Source of the DNA: a virus
DNA: 32,884 nucleotides
IMG/VR virus record: IMGVR_UViG_3300035703_000294
Location: 1-32,884 of that record
Reading direction: 5' to 3' (one strand)
Shown: in pieces, positions 30,059 to 32,884 of the stretch
Numbering within the stretch: the stretch's first letter is position 1
How the letters are laid out: each line of letters opens with the position of its first letter
Program-made: the position numbers and the translations under genes
Notes under the pieces: generated by a model
The model's input: the letters and a program-made list of their open reading frames with translations, nothing else
Database searches by the model: none
What the model was told of the DNA's origin: nothing

Positions 30059-31160
30059 CGACTTATTCCGGTTCTACAAGGCGCTGCCCCACCAAATGGC
30101 CGCCATCACAGAACTGGAAGCAGCCATCAACAAGGCCAACCCCCACATCCTGGGCCGAGACCAAGGCTGGTTCAAAACCTGGAGCGTCGCAGGTAAACAA
30201 ACTAACTTTGCTAACAGCTGGGAAGGCATCCTCGAAGCCGCCCGAGTTGCTGGAGCAAAATTTCCAGAACTGGTGGCTGCCCAGTGGGCACTGGAATCAA
30301 ATTACGGAAAACTTGTCTCAGGCCGCAATAACTTCTTCGGACTAAAAGGCGAAGGTAGCGACAAGAAAACACAGGAATTTATCAACGGCCAGTGGATCAC
30401 AATTACCGACAGCTTCATCGACTTCCCCGATTTGCTGTCATGCGTAATGTATCTCGTCGACCACTGGTATAAAGATTACAAAAACTACAAAGGTTGCAAT
30501 AACGCAACCACCCGCGAAGAGGCCGCTAAGTGGTTGCACAAGGAAGGTTACGCAACAGACCCCAACTACCCAGGCAAGCTGATCCAACTGATGGACCAGC
30601 ACGCTGGTACGAAACCACTGGTTCCGGCAAAAGAAAAAATCCTCAAAGTTGCCTACGAGTATCAGCTCGGTAGTGATGACGGCCCCACCGGCTGGCGCCA
30701 ATGCTTCAGTTCCAGCTGCGCCATGGTGGCCCGCTACTACGGAAAAATCTCAGGAGATTATGAGTACAACAAAATCCGCGCCCGCTTCGGCGACACAACC
30801 GACCCAAAAGCGCAGATTGCGGCATTGAAATCACTGGGACTGAACGCCACCTTCGAGATGGATGGCACAGTCGAGGACTTGGAAAACGAAATCACCCACG
30901 GCCACCCAGTTCCAGTCGGCTGGTTACACAAAGGACCAGTAAGTAACCCGAGCGGTACTGGCCACTGGAGTGTAGTCATTGGATATACACCGACGCACTT
31001 CATCCACAATGATCCGTTCGGCGAGGCAAATCTGACTGCTGGCGGCTACGTCAGTAACAAGGGAGGCGCGGGCATCGCGTACTCCCGCAAGAACTGGCTG
31101 CCTCGCTGGCTCATCGAAGGCAACGACACGGGCTGGTTCATGCGTATCCGCCCGAGGTAA
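30033..31160 (+). CDS. Two-domain endolysin: glucosaminidase plus C39-like peptidase
   Basis: A 375-residue lysis enzyme without signal peptide. Residues about 60-190 are a glucosaminidase (LYZ2-like) domain: FPELVAAQWALESNYGK with predicted catalytic Glu88, NNFFGLKG, and the end AAKWLHKEGYATDPNYPGKL. Residues about 202-375 look like a C39-type papain-fold peptidase: QCFSSSC (Cys224), GHWSVVIGY (His311) and IHNDPFG (Asn326/Asp327). It would cut glycan strands and peptide cross-links. Start at the ATG at 30033, overlapping the frameshift extension by 26 nt. Lack of a signal peptide means export needs a holin, so the nearby small membrane proteins are candidates. Confidence 0.88.
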   Translation: MATNKIRLNDLFRFYKALPHQMAAITELEAAINKANPHILGRDQGWFKTWSVAGKQTNFANSWEGILEAARVAGAKFPELVAAQWALESNYGKLVSGRNNFFGLKGEGSDKKTQEFINGQWITITDSFIDFPDLLSCVMYLVDHWYKDYKNYKGCNNATTREEAAKWLHKEGYATDPNYPGKLIQLMDQHAGTKPLVPAKEKILKVAYEYQLGSDDGPTGWRQCFSSSCAMVARYYGKISGDYEYNKIRARFGDTTDPKAQIAALKSLGLNATFEMDGTVEDLENEITHGHPVPVGWLHKGPVSNPSGTGHWSVVIGYTPTHFIHNDPFGEANLTAGGYVSNKGGAGIAYSRKNWLPRWLIEGNDTGWFMRIRPR

Positions 31161-31162
31161 TC

Positions 31163-31384
31163 ATGCGCCCCATCGAACACAGCACCGAATCCCAATTCCA
31201 CAAAGCTGCCCAAGACAAATGGCTGGTGGAACTATTCAATAAGCAGGACTATCGCGGCCTGCTTGAAGCTGCCCTTATCTTGAATACGCTCCACCAGCTG
31301 GAACGAACAAAATCGGCCTGGGCTATCCGCGAAGCCGCCGATAACCTGGCCGATCAATTCGGAATGGACCGCGATTCCGCTTAG
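31163..31384 (+). CDS. Small helical hypothetical protein
   Basis: A 73-residue, all-helical protein starting 2 nt after the endolysin stop: ESQFHKAAQDKWLVELFNKQ, DYRGLLEAALILNTLHQLER, then AIREAADNLADQF. It looks like a conserved cyanophage small protein of unknown function found close to lysis genes. It is the last gene of the rightward block: its TAG (31382-31384) overlaps the TAA of the convergent minus gene by 4 nt, with no room for a terminator between. Confidence 0.65.
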   Translation: MRPIEHSTESQFHKAAQDKWLVELFNKQDYRGLLEAALILNTLHQLERTKSAWAIREAADNLADQFGMDRDSA

Positions 31385-31551
31385 TTCTGGTTGTACTTCT
31401 GGTACAGCCCGGTGTAGGTGTGGTGCTGGGGGTGCTCAGGGTTGGAGCGCCCATCCCACTCGTACAACTTTTCGAGCAGTTCCATCCGGGCATGATCGAC
31501 AATCACCTGCCCCCAGTTCTGGCGATCCAGCTCAGTGATTTGACTGCTCAC
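31381..31551 (-). CDS. Small conserved-type protein
   Basis: A 56-residue ORF, GTG at 31551 to TAA at 31383-31381. ARMELLEKLYEWDGRSNPEH followed by HTYTGLYQKYNQN resembles a small cyanophage protein I remember, with a helix, a DGRxxPxHP turn and YTGL near the C-terminus. Function is unknown. Its start overlaps the end of the upstream minus gene (stop at 31532), so it belongs to the leftward operon. Its stop overlaps that of the convergent gene at 31384. Confidence 0.66.
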   Translation of the reverse strand: MSSQITELDRQNWGQVIVDHARMELLEKLYEWDGRSNPEHPQHHTYTGLYQKYNQN

Positions 31552-31855
31552 GTTTAGCCTCCACGAGTTTCAGGTTTCGCCGGGCCGTTTCTTTCGGCCC
31601 ACGCTTCGAGCGCACCAGCCTAGGCTTTTTTGCCACCTGCTCGGGCACCTCAACCTTGCAGTTGGGGTAACGATTCGTGGCAAAAGTAATCGCCTGCTGG
31701 AGCGACTCTGCCCGAACGAGATCCCGCATTGCGCCTTGCCCCGGCAGCCAAATCTTCAGCTCAAACAGCTGCGCCTTTTCTGCACTGGTGCGTGAGCGAC
31801 CTTCACCGAGCCGCAGCTCCGGGTCTTGTTGTTCCTGGAACGGTACTACTTCCAT
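31532..31855 (-). CDS. Hypothetical protein with basic C-terminus
   Basis: A 107-residue protein starting with ATG at 31855. A Gln/Glu-rich N-terminus leads to a compact beta-alpha core (AQLFELKIWLPGQGAMRDLV, RAESLQQAITFATNRYPNCK, VEVPEQV), then a Lys/Arg-rich tail (AKKPRLVRSKRGPKETARRN). The core resembles small ferredoxin-like folds seen in phage early proteins. The tail suggests nucleic acid binding. Coupled at both ends: it overlaps the upstream gene by 10 nt and the downstream one by 20 nt. The family is not recognised. Confidence 0.62.
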   Translation of the reverse strand: MEVVPFQEQQDPELRLGEGRSRTSAEKAQLFELKIWLPGQGAMRDLVRAESLQQAITFATNRYPNCKVEVPEQVAKKPRLVRSKRGPKETARRNLKLVEAKREQSNH

Positions 31856-32061
31856 GACCGGGGATAGGCGGGTTCATCAACGCTATGCACAGCAACGTTG
31901 CTGTTAGTGCACTCAGCAACAGCTCTCGCCGCAGCGACAGCTCGTTCATATGTGACCCACGAGGATGCATCCTCCTTGGATCCGGTGAGACCGATTCCTT
32001 TACCAGGGCCGTAAACCGCCGTAACCCAGCGATCCTCGACCATGACGACATAGCGCGTCAT
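31846..32061 (-). CDS. Small hypothetical protein
   Basis: A 71-residue protein from ATG at 32061, with AAAGG just upstream. MTRYVVMVEDRWVTAVYGPG has paired strands; DASSWVTYERAVAAARAVAE is a helix of the sort found in small phage early proteins; the end SNVAVHSVDEPAYPRSWK is a strand. No function is recognised. An overlapping alternative frame (31803-32051) is less protein-like and does not fit the overlaps of the operon. It is followed by the 107-residue gene with a 10-nt overlap. The 78-nt gap before it may contain a promoter. Confidence 0.6.
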   Translation of the reverse strand: MTRYVVMVEDRWVTAVYGPGKGIGLTGSKEDASSWVTYERAVAAARAVAECTNSNVAVHSVDEPAYPRSWK

Positions 32062-32139
32062 CTGCCTTTGTGTGACTACTGTGTGAATCTAAAGCTTCCG
32101 CCTAGTCTGCGTCGGTATGTATCGAAACACAACCGAGTC

Positions 32140-32415
32140 TCATGCGTCAGTTTCTGACACACCTTCTACTTGCTTGGAGCGCATTCTTCCCTGCACCCGC
32201 CGCTGCACCGACTCCGCCCAAGCCGCTTCATCCGCAGCCTTCGCAGCCTTGTAATCAGACGCTGGTACGGACTTTTCCAAAGCTGCGTAAACCATATCTC
32301 GCAGCATGGAGGTCAGACGCTTGTTTTCTGCTGCGGCAAGATCTTGCGCGAGCTTGTAACGGTGGTTGTCCAGCAACAACTGCACGTACCACTTTTGTCC
32401 GTGTCGCAGCGGCAT
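32140..32415 (-). CDS. Probable ribbon-helix-helix regulator
   Basis: A 91-residue protein from ATG at 32415. Residues about 8-40 (KWYVQLLLDNHRYKLAQDLA, then AENKRLTSMLRDMVYAAL) follow the ribbon-helix-helix layout: a short beta strand, helix, turn, helix, as in Arc/CopG repressors. The rest is a charged helix ending in RVQGRMRSKQ. A dimer would insert paired strands into the DNA major groove. The 42-nt gap before it has an inverted repeat at 32438-32450 that could be its own operator. It may control the leftward gene cluster. Confidence 0.68.
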   Translation of the reverse strand: MPLRHGQKWYVQLLLDNHRYKLAQDLAAAENKRLTSMLRDMVYAALEKSVPASDYKAAKAADEAAWAESVQRRVQGRMRSKQVEGVSETDA

Positions 32416-32437
32416 AACTCGTCTGTAATCTCCTACA

Positions 32438-32450
32438 CAGTAGCATACTG
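32438..32450. promoter_or_regulatory. Inverted repeat upstream of RHH-like gene
   Basis: CAGTA and TACTG with a 3-nt centre lie 23 nt before the RHH-like gene's start. On the minus strand TATGCT (complement of 32442-32447), inside the repeat, could serve as its -10. An operator covering a promoter is plausible but short. Confidence 0.33.
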
Positions 32451-32457
32451 CGACACA

Positions 32458-32673
32458 TTAGACGCGCCAGCGAACATCCTCATCCACATCCCGCCGCCAC
32501 GAATTCGACTGAGCCAACCGCGCACCAGACCGCTGCTGCCTGGAGCCCTTCCTCACCCTCCGCGCAAACTCCAAAAACGCCGCCATTCTGTGCAAATCGC
32601 TCGTTTTGGCCGCACGAATTTCCCGCATCAGCCACTCCATCACCAACTCACGGCCTGTGCGGGCTGGACTCAT
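32458..32673 (-). CDS. Small basic helical protein
   Basis: A 71-residue protein that begins in an ATGA overlap (32670-32673) with the upstream minus gene. It is rich in Arg, Met and Ala: GRELVMEWLMREIRAAKTSD, LHRMAAFLEFARRVRKGSRQ, then a Trp/Arg-rich end (SWRRDVDEDVRWRV). No function is recognised; the charge suggests RNA or DNA contact. It is one of several coupled small genes in the leftward cluster. Confidence 0.58.
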   Translation of the reverse strand: MSPARTGRELVMEWLMREIRAAKTSDLHRMAAFLEFARRVRKGSRQQRSGARLAQSNSWRRDVDEDVRWRV

Positions 32674-32852
32674 GAGACTAGATCTGAGACTCGCAAGATC
32701 GACTGAACGTGCTGATCAGGACAAAGCTCCAGAGCCCTCATTCTCGCGGTGAAAGCATCTGGAGCAGTGATAAACAGGTCGTGCGTACCACCGTGGCGCG
32801 GGTGCATCCGCACTCGGTATTCGTAATCTTCGACGACCTGTTCGGGGCTCAC
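32670..32852 (-). CDS. Small hypothetical protein
   Basis: A 60-residue protein starting with GTG at 32852. It shows VEDYEYRVRMHPRHGGTHDL, FITAPDAFTARMRALELCPD, then HVQSILRVSDL: two strands, a helix and a strand, resembling the compact fold of the gene at 31846 (strand pair, then a helix with Ala/Arg). Start and end are both shared with neighbours through GTGA and ATGA overlaps. The family is not recognised. Confidence 0.6.
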   Translation of the reverse strand: MSPEQVVEDYEYRVRMHPRHGGTHDLFITAPDAFTARMRALELCPDQHVQSILRVSDLVS

Positions 32853-32884
32853 TTTGCCTTGTCCCAGCTATCTCCGACCTTAGC
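32849..32884 (-). CDS. 3' end of a further leftward gene (partial)
   Basis: The minus frame is open from the window edge to a TGA at 32851-32849, which overlaps the GTG of the next gene (GTGA), the same junction type used elsewhere in this cluster. Only 11 residues are visible (AKVGDSWDKAK), too few for a function. Confidence 0.45.
   Translation of the reverse strand, partial: AKVGDSWDKAK

Overview
The window reads as a large part of a tailed double-stranded DNA phage genome with siphovirus-type (long, non-contractile tail) morphogenesis genes, most likely a cyanophage of a marine or brackish picocyanobacterium such as Synechococcus or Cyanobium. The virion genes run in the order small terminase, large terminase, portal, scaffold, capsid, connectors, tail terminator, tail tube, tail chaperone, tape measure, tail tip, fibres, lysis. 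The host guess is an inference from remembered protein types: a DUF6496-like basic protein, a DUF4055-like portal, a DUF7936-like protein, a tape measure with a Gly-rich hydrophobic block, and several tiny conserved-looking basic proteins. No integrase, repressor/Cro pair, rRNA or complete tRNA was seen, so nothing argues for a prophage. The window starts inside a gene and probably ends inside one.

Layout. 1-474 (+): 3' end of a PD-(D/E)XK nuclease gene, followed by a 300-nt gap with five ATTCAT-type repeats and a leftward terminator. 777-1420 (-): two overlapping small genes. 1526-3988 (+): small unknown genes, the probable small terminase, and two tiny membrane or exported proteins. 4141-9403 (+): large terminase, two tiny basic proteins, two small unknowns, portal, a collagen-like protein and scaffold. 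9445-10560 (+): major capsid protein and a bidirectional terminator. 10612-10881 (-): a lone HTH gene facing the operon. 10880-13812 (+): small unknown, head-tail connectors, tail terminator and tail tube. 13909-14441 (+): tail assembly chaperone with a probable -1 frameshift. 14495-24226 (+): tape measure to tail tip in one stretch of overlapping stop/start codons, including two further tail-tube-like genes. 24272-28201 (+): fibre genes, the last ending in an S74 chaperone domain. 28286-31384 (+): small proteins, probable lysis genes, an antisense HNH nuclease, and a two-domain endolysin. 31381-32884 (-): a leftward cluster of small overlapping genes that includes a ribbon-helix-helix-like regulator.

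The most interesting signal is at 29688-30058. A 46-aa ORF contains the canonical -1 slippery heptamer A AAA AAG in the correct frame just before its stop codon. It is followed by an 8-bp inverted repeat and an open, coding-like -1 frame that fills the otherwise gene-free gap up to the endolysin. This looks like a programmed -1 frameshift giving 46-aa and 123-aa products in the lysis region. Other points worth a second look are three tail-tube-fold paralogues, a shared C-terminal DEG(T/E)Y tail on three virion-type proteins, a recurring TARACT hexamer before operon starts, and two divergent genes whose start codons overlap in one CATG.

All function calls come from reading the sequence and from remembered family features. 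No search was run.
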